Source: Actinomycetota bacterium
GTDB lineage: Bacteria; Actinomycetota; Rubrobacteria; Rubrobacterales; Rubrobacteraceae
Direction of reading: 5' to 3'
DNA length: 51,634 nucleotides
Assembly (NCBI GenBank): GCA_902810695.1
Contig: CADDYV010000024.1
Location: 1-51,634, forward strand
The notes under the pieces were generated by a model that saw nothing but the letters and a program-made list of their open reading frames with translations, was not told the origin of the DNA and ran no database searches. Numbering within the stretch: the first letter of the stretch is position 1; every line of letters starts with the position of its first letter. A program made the translations under genes and the position numbers. This document shows, one piece after another, positions 7,383 through 15,549 of the stretch.

Positions 7383-8396
7383 GTGCGGAAGATAGATGTG
7401 AGTGCTGACGGTGGTGTCAAGGTGAAACAGCCGGCGGTCTCGGTACGCGGGCTCGCCAAGCGCTACGGCAAGGTCGAGGCGGTGCGGGGGATAGACTTCG
7501 AGGTGGCGCCGGGTGAGATCTTCGGGTTTCTGGGACCCAACGGCGCCGGCAAGACCACCACCATCAACATGTTGTGTACGCTCGCCAATCCGAGCGCGGG
7601 GTCGGCTGCGGTGGCGGGGCACGATGTGGTCTCCGAGCGGGACGAGGTGAGGCGCAACATCGGGCTGGTCTTCCAGGACACCACTCTGGACAACTACCTC
7701 AGCGCCGAGCAGAACTTACGCTTCCACGCCGAGCTATACGGCATGCCTAGATCAGTCCTGCCGGAGAGGATGCGCCGGGTCTTGGAGATGGTCGGGCTGT
7801 GGGAGCGGCGCAAGAGCCTGGTGGGTACGTTTTCGGGCGGGATGAAGCGGCGGCTGGAGATCGCGCGCGGCCTGTTGCACTCTCCGCGGGTGCTCTTTCT
7901 CGACGAACCGACGATAGGCCTCGATCCCCAGACCCGCTCCTCGATCTGGAACTACATCGAAGAGTTGAAGCGCAGCGAAGACATAACCATCTTCCTCACC
8001 ACACACTACATGGACGAAGCCGAATACTGCGACCGCATCGCCATTATGGACTCCGGCAGGATCGTCGTGCTGGACACGCCGGAGGCGCTCAAAGCGAGCG
8101 TCGGCAAGGATCGGGTGCAGATCGAAACGGAGGATGACGCCGCGGCCATCGAAGCCCTCGGACGTCAGTTCGGTGTAGAGGCAGAGATCCACGAGGGCTC
8201 TGTTACCTTTGCCGTGGCCCAGGGAGAGCAGTTCGTGCCGCGACTGTTTGCCGGGCTTGGAGTGCCCATCCGCTCGGTCAGTGTGTCAAGACCTTCTCTC
8301 GATGACGTATTCATGTCCTACACCGGTACCACCATCCGCGACGCCGAGGCCTCCGCTTCGGACCACATGCGTATGTTCATGCGAGCGAGGAGATAG
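7383..8396 (+). CDS. ABC transporter ATP-binding protein (DrrA-like)
   Basis: 337 residues from GTG 7383, preceded by AGGAGAGG. It has Walker A GPNGAGKTT (about residue 55), Q-loop region GLVFQDTTLDNYLS, signature FSGGMKRR, Walker B VLFLDEPTIGLD and H-loop LTTHYMDEA. The C-terminal extension after about 240, ending in PSLDDVFMSYTG, is characteristic of the DrrA/CcmA subgroup that pairs with ABC-2 permeases for drug, lipid or polyketide export. It works with the next gene, 4 bp downstream. Confidence 0.93.
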   Translation: MRKIDVSADGGVKVKQPAVSVRGLAKRYGKVEAVRGIDFEVAPGEIFGFLGPNGAGKTTTINMLCTLANPSAGSAAVAGHDVVSERDEVRRNIGLVFQDTTLDNYLSAEQNLRFHAELYGMPRSVLPERMRRVLEMVGLWERRKSLVGTFSGGMKRRLEIARGLLHSPRVLFLDEPTIGLDPQTRSSIWNYIEELKRSEDITIFLTTHYMDEAEYCDRIAIMDSGRIVVLDTPEALKASVGKDRVQIETEDDAAAIEALGRQFGVEAEIHEGSVTFAVAQGEQFVPRLFAGLGVPIRSVSVSRPSLDDVFMSYTGTTIRDAEASASDHMRMFMRARR

Positions 8397-8400
8397 AGAG

Positions 8401-9276
8401 ATGAGTACCAACACAGCCATGCCCTCGCCTGGTGTTGCCCGGGTGCGCGTACCCGAGCGCAGCGTGCGCCAGGACCTGCGAGCCGTAAAGATCGTCTGGC
8501 AGCGAGAGCTGATCCGGTTCTTCCGCGATCGGCTGCGCATGTTCACCTCGCTCTTGCAGCCGATACTGTTTTTGTTCGTGCTGGGCACGGGCCTCTCCAC
8601 TCTAGCCTCCGGCGGTATCGGGGGCCTCAGCCTGCGCACGTTCATGTTCCCCGGCGTGCTCTCGATGGCTACGCTGTTCACCGCGATGTTCTCGGCGGGT
8701 TCGATCGTATGGGATAGGGAGTTCGGGTTTCTGCGAGAGATGCTCGTGGCTCCCGTACGCAGGAGCACCATCGTGATAGGAAAGTGCCTCGGCGGAGCGA
8801 CGGTGGCGACCTTCCAGGGCGTAATAATCCTCTGCCTCGCAGGCCTTGTGGGCGTGCCCTACTCGCCCGCCCTTATCCTCACGCTGCTCGGAGAGTTGCT
8901 GCTGCTCTCCTTCACCATCACCGCAACAGGCGTGATGGCAGCCGCACGGATACAGAACATGCAGTCGTTCTTTGCACTGGTGCAGATGTTCATGATGCCC
9001 ATGTTCTTCCTCTCCGGCGCGCTCTACCCGCTCTCGAACCTTCCGAGCTGGCTGCAAGTGCTCACCCGCATCAACCCGCTTACCTATGCGGTGGATCCCA
9101 TGCGGCGGGCGGTCTTCGACCACCTCGATGTCAGCGCGGCGACACGTCACGCGCTGGTCTCGGGGGTGACGTGGTGGGGCTGGCAGGTTCCGAGCTGGCT
9201 GGAACTGGCTATCGTCGCCTTCATCGGGCTGATCATGCTCGGCATCTCGATAGCCGAGTTCAGGCGCACCGAATAA
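8401..9276 (+). CDS. ABC-2 type transporter permease (DrrB-like)
   Basis: 291 residues from ATG 8401, with GGAGATAGAGAG upstream. After a cytosolic N-terminus (1-50) there are six predicted membrane segments and the ABC-2 family block PMFFLSGALYPLSNLPSWL followed by NPLTYAVDPMRRA. It forms the membrane part of the exporter with the DrrA-like ATPase. The cargo cannot be read from sequence. Confidence 0.92.
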   Translation: MSTNTAMPSPGVARVRVPERSVRQDLRAVKIVWQRELIRFFRDRLRMFTSLLQPILFLFVLGTGLSTLASGGIGGLSLRTFMFPGVLSMATLFTAMFSAGSIVWDREFGFLREMLVAPVRRSTIVIGKCLGGATVATFQGVIILCLAGLVGVPYSPALILTLLGELLLLSFTITATGVMAAARIQNMQSFFALVQMFMMPMFFLSGALYPLSNLPSWLQVLTRINPLTYAVDPMRRAVFDHLDVSAATRHALVSGVTWWGWQVPSWLELAIVAFIGLIMLGISIAEFRRTE

Positions 9277-9439
9277 CTTACTATCCGGGGTCAACCGTTT
9301 TTGCCTTGTAGCGCAACCTGAATTGTGCCTAACATTAGGGCCAAGGGTAATACGACCCTCTAAGGGTTCGGGAAAGGTTGTGTTGGCTGAAATCGGGATA
9401 ATTCTCCTGAGCCGGCCGGGCACGGTGTAGGGGGCGAAG

Positions 9440-10990
9440 ATGACCGAGGTTTCTGCTGCTTCTGATTTGAGTTTGCCGGCTCCTGGATCAGCCGAGGAGA
9501 TCCGGCGTTTCGAGGAGATTCAGGGCCGAATGGCAGGCGTGTACGAGGATGTGCTCTCCGGGCCGCGTATCCCTCGAACTAACGTGGTGGTTCCGAGTCT
9601 CTCGCTGCACGCGGAGGAGCTGGCGAAGATATCGGGTGCCCACCACTACGAGGAGCGGATGCTGTGCATGCTTATGCTGCTGAGGTTGCCGCATGGCAGG
9701 CTCATCTACGTTACGAGCCAGCAGATTTCCTCCCCGATCGTAGACTATTATCTGCACCTTCTTCCGGGCATACCGCACCAGCACGCCCGGCAGCGGCTGA
9801 CGCTGCTTAGCTGCCACGACGCTTCCAGCACCCCGCTGACGCAGAAGATCCTGGAGAGGCCACGCCTGATAGAGCGTATCCGGTCTGCCATCCCGGATCT
9901 GCGGGCCGCTCACTTAACCTGCTTCAACTCCACGCCTCTCGAACGCACGCTCGCGGTGCGGCTGGGAATACCGCTCTATGCCTGCGATCCGGCCCTGAGC
10001 TATCTGGGCACCAAGAGTGGCAGCCGAGAGATTTTCCGGGAGGCCGGAGTGAAAATACCGGACGGGTTCGAGAACCTGCGCGACGAGCAGGATGTGGTGG
10101 AGGCCATGGCGGATTTGAAACGCCGCCAGCCGGGAATGCGACGCGCCGTGATCAAGCTGAACGACGGCTTCTCGGGCGAGGGAAATGCGATCTTCCCCTA
10201 CGATGGCGCTCCGGAGAGCGGAAACCTTGTGAGCTGGGTGCGATCCGAACTGCCGCGACGGATACGCTTCGAGGCCCGCGACGAGACGTGGGAGCGCTAC
10301 CGGCAGAAGTTCGCCGATATGGGAGGCATCGTCGAGAGCTTCGTCGAAGGGGAAGGCGAGATCCGCTCCCCTTCGGTGCAGTGCCGCATAGATCCTCTGG
10401 GAAGGATCCGCATAATCTCGACCCACGATCAGGTCCTCGGCGGACCTTCGGGACAGGTCTTTCTGGGCAGCACGTTTCCCGCCGACGAGGAATACAGCCG
10501 GGACATCCAGGACGTCGGGCAGCGGGTGGCACAACTGCTCAAAGGGCGAGAGGTGCTGGGCCGCTTCGCGATAGACTTCATCTCGCTCAAACGCGCGGGG
10601 CGCTGGGAACACTACGCCATCGAGATCAACCTCAGAAAAGGCGGAACCACCCACCCCTACATGATGCTGCAGTTTTTGACCAACGGAAGCTACGACCCGG
10701 AGAGCGGGCTCTACCATACCCCGACTGGCAAGCCCTGCTACTACTTCGCTTCCGACAACCTCAGCAGCCCGGCCTACAGAGGTCTCACTCCCGATGACCT
10801 CATAGACATCTCCGTGGACCACCGCCTGCACTTCGACGCCGCCTCGCAGCAGGGCGTAGTCTTCCACCTGATCGGGGCTCTCTCCGAGTACGGCAAGGTC
10901 GGCACCGTTTGCATCGGAGACAGCCACGAGAGCGCCAGGAAATTCTATCGCGAGACGGTTGGCGTCCTCGACCGGGAGACGCGAGAGTAG
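9440..10990 (+). CDS. PGM1-like ATP-grasp peptide ligase
   Basis: 516 residues. It resembles the preATP-grasp plus ATP-grasp proteins related to the pheganomycin ligase PGM1: an N-terminal preATP-grasp domain (about 30-190), a central ATP-grasp (about 190-420) with lysine-containing VIKLNDGFSGEGNAIFPY and the Mg-binding EINLRKGGTTHPYMML, and a C-terminal domain. Such enzymes join a carboxylate to an amine using ATP, often to a peptide. It lies 163 bp after an ABC exporter and 97 bp before msrA. No other biosynthetic gene is adjacent, so its substrate is unknown. Confidence 0.75.
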   Translation: MTEVSAASDLSLPAPGSAEEIRRFEEIQGRMAGVYEDVLSGPRIPRTNVVVPSLSLHAEELAKISGAHHYEERMLCMLMLLRLPHGRLIYVTSQQISSPIVDYYLHLLPGIPHQHARQRLTLLSCHDASSTPLTQKILERPRLIERIRSAIPDLRAAHLTCFNSTPLERTLAVRLGIPLYACDPALSYLGTKSGSREIFREAGVKIPDGFENLRDEQDVVEAMADLKRRQPGMRRAVIKLNDGFSGEGNAIFPYDGAPESGNLVSWVRSELPRRIRFEARDETWERYRQKFADMGGIVESFVEGEGEIRSPSVQCRIDPLGRIRIISTHDQVLGGPSGQVFLGSTFPADEEYSRDIQDVGQRVAQLLKGREVLGRFAIDFISLKRAGRWEHYAIEINLRKGGTTHPYMMLQFLTNGSYDPESGLYHTPTGKPCYYFASDNLSSPAYRGLTPDDLIDISVDHRLHFDAASQQGVVFHLIGALSEYGKVGTVCIGDSHESARKFYRETVGVLDRETRE

Positions 10991-11087
10991 TCTTCGGAGT
11001 CTGAGGCGAAGAGCGTGCGCATGCATACTACGCCCCGGGCCTGGATGCGGTATACCAAGGGCGTTCGGAGCCTGACGACGAAAGGAT

Positions 11088-11663
11088 ATGAAGGTAATGT
11101 CTTACAGCGGTAGTTCAGACGATTCGGCCGGCAGAGAGGTTGCGACGCTCGCGGGCGGGTGTTTCTGGTGCCTGGAGGCGGTCTACGATGAGCTTAAAGG
11201 TGTCGAGAAGGTAGAGTCCGGCTACTCGGGCGGTAGTGTCCCTAACCCGAGCTACGAGCAGGTCTGCACGGGGACGACCGGACACGCCGAGGTCGTGCAG
11301 GTCACCTTCGATCCATCGGTGGTGTCTTTTCGTGAGATCCTGGAGATCTTCTTCTCCATCCACGATCCGACGACGCTAAACCGGCAGGGCTACGATGTGG
11401 GGCCGCAGTACCGATCGGCGATCTTCTACCACGACGAGGAGCAGAGGCGGGTAGCCGAAGAGGTCATCTCCGAACTGGAGGAGAAGGGGATCTGGGATGA
11501 TCCCATCGTTACCGAGGTGGTCCCGTTCGAGGCTTTCTACCGCGCCGAGGACTACCACCAGGAGTACTTCCAGAACAACCCCGGCCAGCCGTACTGCCAG
11601 GCCATCATCGCGCCCAAAGTAGCCAAGTTCCGCAAGCAGCACATGGACAAACTCAGGGCGTAG
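11088..11663 (+). CDS. msrA: Peptide methionine-S-sulfoxide reductase MsrA
   Basis: 191 residues. It contains the catalytic loop [11 protein letters not shown] (residues 23-33) with the nucleophilic Cys, the MsrA block [22 protein letters not shown], and a resolving-Cys region [12 protein letters not shown] near the C-terminus. It repairs Met-S-sulfoxide in proteins. Either ATG 11088 or in-frame ATG 11097 could start it; both have a purine-rich ribosome-binding sequence. Oxidative-stress repair suits the rest of the window. Confidence 0.95.
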   Translation: MKVMSYSGSSDDSAGREVATLAGGCFWCLEAVYDELKGVEKVESGYSGGSVPNPSYEQVCTGTTGHAEVVQVTFDPSVVSFREILEIFFSIHDPTTLNRQGYDVGPQYRSAIFYHDEEQRRVAEEVISELEEKGIWDDPIVTEVVPFEAFYRAEDYHQEYFQNNPGQPYCQAIIAPKVAKFRKQHMDKLRA

Positions 11664-11681
11664 CAGGCTGATTTAACAATT

Positions 11682-11957
11682 TTAGTGCTGCGGCGGGGGA
11701 GCCATCGTGACGAGCAGGACGAGGTTCTCTTGCGTGTCGTTGCGGACGCCGTGGGGTTCGCCCGCGGGAGCGAGGACGGCGTGCCCTTCGGTCAGGTCGC
11801 GCTTTTCGTCCGAGACGGTGAAGTGTCCGGTTCCTTCGAGGACGTAGTAGACCTTGTCCGAGTCTTCGTGCGAGTGGACCTTCTGGCTCTGGCCCGGCAG
11901 GAGACAGTAGAGGTCGTAGAAGAGGCGCGGTGATGCGAAGAGCCCGTTTTTCCGCAT
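11682..11957 (-). CDS. Small cupin-domain protein
   Basis: A single-domain cupin of about 91 residues with metal-binding His in VHSHEDSDKVYYVLEG and a second motif APAGEPHGVRN. The reading frame is open upstream of ATG 11957. A strong AAAGGAG (11017 offset: 12017-12011 on this strand) is spaced five bases from an in-frame CTG at 12005, which would add 16 residues (start LNVRKISEQISFSEEK). The natural start may therefore be CTG. Substrate unknown. It follows the M24 peptidase gene on the same strand and converges on msrA. Confidence 0.8.
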   Translation of the reverse strand: MRKNGLFASPRLFYDLYCLLPGQSQKVHSHEDSDKVYYVLEGTGHFTVSDEKRDLTEGHAVLAPAGEPHGVRNDTQENLVLLVTMAPPPQH

Positions 11958-12060
11958 CTTCTCTTCGGAGAAGGAGATCTGCTCGGATATTTTCCTGACG
12001 TTCAGGGCTGCTCCTTTCGGATTGTCCTGGCGAGGTTAATTCAGCGTTGGGGTGTGAAAT

Positions 12061-13221
12061 CTAAACCCGGAACTCTTTCGGGGATTTGGTCAGGTTGCGG
12101 CAGCCTTCCTCGGTCGCCACGACCAAGTCTTCTATGCGGATGCCCCCCACATTCGGATAGTAGAGGCCGGGCTCGACGCTCACCACATCGCCTGCCACGA
12201 GCTCTTCGTCCGTGAAACCCATGCGGGGGCCTTCGTGGATCTCCAGCCCCACGCCATGGCCCGTGCCGTGGTTGAAACCCTCGGTGAGCGGCTCGCCTTC
12301 CTTCTGATCGTGGACTGCGGTCTTGTAGCCCGCGCCGTGCAGAACGTCGGAGACCTTGCGATGCACATCCCTGCCGTTTACTCCGGCCCGAATCATCGCG
12401 AGCGCCGCTTGCTGGGCTTCGAGCACCGCGTCGTACATGCGCTGCAACTCCTCATTCGGCTCGCCCTTGACGAACGTACGGGTCATGTCGGCGTAGTAGC
12501 GGCTCTGCTGATCCCTCGGGAAGATGTCGAGGATTATGGCCTCGCCGGCTTTCAGCGGGCCATGGCCTCTCTCGTGGGGGTCTGCGGCCTGCGTGCCCCC
12601 CGCGACGATGGTCCCTTCGGCAGCGCATCCGCGGCGCAGAAGCTCGATGTCTATCTCGGAGCGCAGGAGCTCGCTCGTGAGCGTTTGGCCTCTCCAGAGA
12701 AGCTCGTTGCGATCTCCGACCTCCGACTCCTCAAGGATCTCGCGCGCGTGGGCGCAGGCTTCCTCGACCGCTCTCTGGGTCTTCTCGATATAGGAGACCT
12801 CTTCCTCTGTTTTCGAGCGGCGCAGGTCGGCGAAGAGCTTCGCGTCCGGGTGGACCTCCAGACCGCGGGCGCGCAGTTCGTCGGCGTAGATCACACCGAG
12901 GTTGGGCGGCACGGTGATAGAGGTCGCGCCGTTGTCTTTGAAAAGCTTGGCGGCTGCGGCGGCGTAGGCCCTCGCGCCGTTCTTCAACTCGCGAGAGAGG
13001 CGCATAATTTCCAGCTCGTCGAAGGAGAGGATCTCATCCACCCTGGCCTGTTTCTTCGCCCGGCCGTACTCCATCGAGGAGACGGCGAGGTACTTCTTCC
13101 CGCCGGTTTGCGCGAAGATCACGGGGTCCGGCGCGAGGAAGCCCGAGAGATAGTACGAGGCAGCGTCGTGCTCGGGAGCCCCGATCACGAGTAGCGATTG
13201 TTGCCTGGATGTGTCGTTCAA
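12061..13221 (-). CDS. M24-family metallopeptidase, Xaa-Pro aminopeptidase/dipeptidase type
   Basis: 386 residues from a TTG start with AAAGGAGG five bases upstream. An N-terminal creatinase-like domain (1-135) precedes the pita-bread catalytic domain. The five dinuclear-metal ligands are visible in order: ILDIFP (Asp), YADMTR (Asp), GTGHGVG (His), VSVEPGLY (Glu) and GIRIED (Glu). It probably cleaves Xaa-Pro bonds in cytosolic peptides. It is divergent from the NifU-type gene and followed by the cupin gene. Confidence 0.9.
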   Translation of the reverse strand: MNDTSRQQSLLVIGAPEHDAASYYLSGFLAPDPVIFAQTGGKKYLAVSSMEYGRAKKQARVDEILSFDELEIMRLSRELKNGARAYAAAAAKLFKDNGATSITVPPNLGVIYADELRARGLEVHPDAKLFADLRRSKTEEEVSYIEKTQRAVEEACAHAREILEESEVGDRNELLWRGQTLTSELLRSEIDIELLRRGCAAEGTIVAGGTQAADPHERGHGPLKAGEAIILDIFPRDQQSRYYADMTRTFVKGEPNEELQRMYDAVLEAQQAALAMIRAGVNGRDVHRKVSDVLHGAGYKTAVHDQKEGEPLTEGFNHGTGHGVGLEIHEGPRMGFTDEELVAGDVVSVEPGLYYPNVGGIRIEDLVVATEEGCRNLTKSPKEFRV

Positions 13222-13267
13222 CAGGGCCTCCTTTGCCGCTTTTTCTCTCCTTCAGACTCCATTCTAC

Positions 13268-13288
13268 TATCGGTTTCTCCGATATAAT
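13268..13288 (+). promoter_or_regulatory. Promoter of the NifU-type gene with small dyad
   Basis: TATAAT at 13283-13288 ends 8 bases before ATG 13296, predicting a transcript that starts at or next to the start codon. The inverted repeat TATCGG/CCGATA (13268-13284, 5-base loop) abuts and overlaps this -10. No good -35 is seen. The dyad could be an operator for an iron-sulphur-related regulator, which is speculation. Confidence 0.45.
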
Positions 13289-13295
13289 CGTGGCG

Positions 13296-13538
13296 ATGGA
13301 CGGAGCAGGGGACATGCGCAGCAGGGTCGAGGAAGCCCTGGATAAGGTGCGCCCGGCGATGCGGGCAGATGGGGGGGACGCCCGAGTCGTAGACTGCGAT
13401 GAGGCGAGTGGTTCGGTAAGCATCGAGATGCTCGGAGCCTGCAGCGGCTGTCCGCTCTCTCAACTGGACTTCGTTTATGCCATAGAGAGTTACATCCGGC
13501 GCGAAGTCCCCGAGGTCAGTGAAATACTGGCGGTCTAA
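13296..13538 (+). CDS. NifU C-terminal-like iron-sulphur scaffold protein
   Basis: 80 residues, the whole length of a NifU C-terminal (Nfu) domain: VEEALDKVRPAMRADGGDARVVD and the cluster-binding CSGCPLS (CxxC). Nfu proteins carry and deliver [4Fe-4S] clusters. ATG 13296 fits a leaderless mRNA; in-frame ATG 13314, preceded by GGAGCAGGGG, is the alternative. It converges on the next gene with only 2 bp between stops. Confidence 0.9.
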   Translation: MDGAGDMRSRVEEALDKVRPAMRADGGDARVVDCDEASGSVSIEMLGACSGCPLSQLDFVYAIESYIRREVPEVSEILAV

Positions 13539-13540
13539 AC

Positions 13541-14059
13541 TTACTGCTGCTCCTGGCGCGTGGCACGCAAGACGCCCGGTGGCAGCGCGGCTCTCGCCTC
13601 CGAGAGCGCATCCGTGGCGCGCCTGCGGCACGCCCGCAGCCTCAAGCGCCTGAAGAAACCCGCGTCCGGGATCTCCTCGTTGATCATGTGGGTCAGCGTG
13701 ATCATGTCGTTGGCGCAGTTCCGGTAGCCCAGGACGCACATCTCGATCTGTATGCTCGAAGGAGAGTCGGCGAGAGTTCGACGGATCTCCCTGGCTCGCT
13801 CGACGATGGAGCGGGAGAGGTCTTCGGGCAAGGAGGTGGCGGATCGCGGGCGGCGGTCTGTGATGTCTTCGGGGGAGATCCTGCGTATCCTCCTTAGTGC
13901 GTTGCTGTTCAACCTGCGGCGCACGAGAAGTGCGATTGCCACCGTAACCGGTATCACCACAGCGAGAAGTAGCACGAGACCTCCCAGAGCGGTGCGCGGG
14001 AGCATGGCAAACGCCCCGACCTCTGCCGCGAGGATCAGCGTCATAACCGGTACCAACAT
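13541..14059 (-). CDS. Hypothetical membrane protein with cytosolic helical tail
   Basis: 172 residues, not recognised. Two hydrophobic helices (about 3-19 and 25-46) form an N-terminal hairpin with an Arg-rich anchor (RRRLNSN). The soluble remainder is charged and helical, with EDLSRSIVERAREIRRTLAD and an RRLRLRACRRRATDA basic patch. GGAAAGG lies five bases before the ATG. It converges on the NifU-type gene. Confidence 0.7.
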   Translation of the reverse strand: MLVPVMTLILAAEVGAFAMLPRTALGGLVLLLAVVIPVTVAIALLVRRRLNSNALRRIRRISPEDITDRRPRSATSLPEDLSRSIVERAREIRRTLADSPSSIQIEMCVLGYRNCANDMITLTHMINEEIPDAGFFRRLRLRACRRRATDALSEARAALPPGVLRATRQEQQ

Positions 14060-14152
14060 CGCTGCCTTTCCACCATGCTATTTTTGAAGGGCTTTTAGTC
14101 TAAGTTTTGCGCGGCGTTTTGGCAAGGATTTTTGACCGGTATAATCTCTCGC

Positions 14153-14743
14153 ATGGAGAAATCTAAAGCCCCCGAGTTCGACCCGAAAAATCCTCTGCCT
14201 AGCGCCTTCGCTCTGATACGCGCTGTTCTCTTCTCTCCCAAGAACTTCTACCTGAACTTCTCCGCCGATGGTCCCATCAGAGAGCCCGTGCTGTTCGTGT
14301 GGCTCGTGAGCCTGGTAACTGGAGTACTGAACGCTACCATAGCCCTGATCTCCGGCTCCATCTTCGGACAGGTCAGCACGCACGAGCTGATCTCTACCGT
14401 GATCGAAGCCGCGGTCTTCATCGTGGTATCCCCTGCCGCGGTCGGGGTGGTGGCGGCGGTGTATTTGCTCTCCATCCGCACCTTCGTCGGGAAAGTCTCG
14501 AATTTCCGGGAGGTCTACCGGATAGTCGCGAGCGCGTACTCGGCGATGATTCTGGCCTGGATCCCGGTGATAAAAGCCTTCGCGTTAACTTATGCCCTGA
14601 TGATCTTGATGGCGCTTGCGATCCGGAGCGTCTACCGGGAGTCCACGATGACGGCGCTCGTTACCGCGCTGGTGGCTTTCGTCCCGGTCGCGGCGGCCCT
14701 GGCGTGGCTGAGCGTTACGGCCGCTAGCCTGGCCGCCGGGTGA
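14153..14743 (+). CDS. Yip1/YIP1-like membrane protein
   Basis: 196 residues from ATG 14153. A short cytosolic N-terminus with FALIRAVLFSPKNFYLNFS, typical of bacterial Yip1-domain proteins, precedes five hydrophobic segments. TATAAT (14140-14145) ends 8 bases before the ATG, so the mRNA is likely leaderless. A TTGGCA (14119-14124) may be a closely spaced -35. Its 3' end overlaps the convergent neighbour by 20 bp. Function unknown. Confidence 0.75.
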   Translation: MEKSKAPEFDPKNPLPSAFALIRAVLFSPKNFYLNFSADGPIREPVLFVWLVSLVTGVLNATIALISGSIFGQVSTHELISTVIEAAVFIVVSPAAVGVVAAVYLLSIRTFVGKVSNFREVYRIVASAYSAMILAWIPVIKAFALTYALMILMALAIRSVYRESTMTALVTALVAFVPVAAALAWLSVTAASLAAG

Positions 14744-15530
14744 GGGCCGCGTACTCCTCCAGGTCCCGCTCCACCCGCCGCCGGAGGTCCTCCGGCATGG
14801 AGCTTGTCTTCTTGCGGGGGTTGCGCCCGTAGCGCCTGCGGAGAAGGTCGCGCGAGATCGCCAGATAAGAGCGGCGCGTGGCGACTTCGGCGATTACGGT
14901 CATCTCCCTGGGAAAGACGCGGTACGCCAGGTCTTCTCTGAGTCCGAGCGCGGGCGGTTTGCTTCCCCGCTCCCGCTTCATCGCGAGCCGCCGCTCCCAA
15001 CGCTCGCGCAGGGCGCGCATCTTTCCAGTATCCGGGCTGACGTTCAGCGGGCCGCACTCGAAGGGGTCTTCCGGCGTGAACCCGAAGGACTCCTCGAACA
15101 TCCGGGCAGTCTTGCGGGCTCCGCGCACCAGCAGAAACTCGTACTCCGAGCGGAGCAGGATGAGTTGAGTATCGTAGTAGGCGCCGAGACCGTCCCGTGC
15201 CGGACGCCTCACATCGTAACCCTTCTCCGCGAGCATCTCTCCGATGAGACGGCTTTGCCTTGAGGCTTCTGCGTACTTCCACGCGATGAGCCCGCCTCCC
15301 GCCAGAAGCCCCGCTGCAACAGGGATTAACGGCGCGAAAGGACCGGCCCACGATGTGCCGAAGAGCGGGACCGAGAGCAGCACCAGCGAACCGGTTACAA
15401 GCGCCACGGTGAAGCCCAGGACAATCGCCCGGCTCCTCGCGTAACCGGCCTCCGAGCAGACCCGTCCGAGCTCGTACCACAGATCCAGGGCTTCGGTTTC
15501 GGCGGTGCCAGGTGTACGCGCTTCTGGCAT
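14724..15530 (-). CDS. Hypothetical membrane protein with basic C-terminal tail
   Basis: 268 residues, not recognised. Two transmembrane helices (about 35-57 and 65-85) are followed by a long soluble region with EYEFLLVRGARKTARMFEES and an Arg/Lys-rich end (RDLLRRRYGRNPRKKTSSMP). TAGAAT on this strand (15543-15538) ends 8 bases before ATG 15530 with no ribosome-binding site, suggesting a leaderless transcript. It overlaps the convergent Yip1-like gene by 20 bp and shares a promoter patch with the divergent PAP2-like gene. Confidence 0.75.
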   Translation of the reverse strand: MPEARTPGTAETEALDLWYELGRVCSEAGYARSRAIVLGFTVALVTGSLVLLSVPLFGTSWAGPFAPLIPVAAGLLAGGGLIAWKYAEASRQSRLIGEMLAEKGYDVRRPARDGLGAYYDTQLILLRSEYEFLLVRGARKTARMFEESFGFTPEDPFECGPLNVSPDTGKMRALRERWERRLAMKRERGSKPPALGLREDLAYRVFPREMTVIAEVATRRSYLAISRDLLRRRYGRNPRKKTSSMPEDLRRRVERDLEEYAALTRRPG

Positions 15531-15549
15531 ATGCTAGATTCTACTCCCC
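15527..15549. promoter_or_regulatory. Short symmetric bidirectional promoter
   Basis: Start codons of the two divergent genes are only 19 bp apart. The near-palindrome TAGATTCTA (15535-15543) supplies a -10-like TAGATT on the plus strand and TAGAAT on the minus strand. The palindrome GCATATGC (15527-15534) adjoins it. One symmetric -10 may fire in both directions. Confidence 0.5.
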
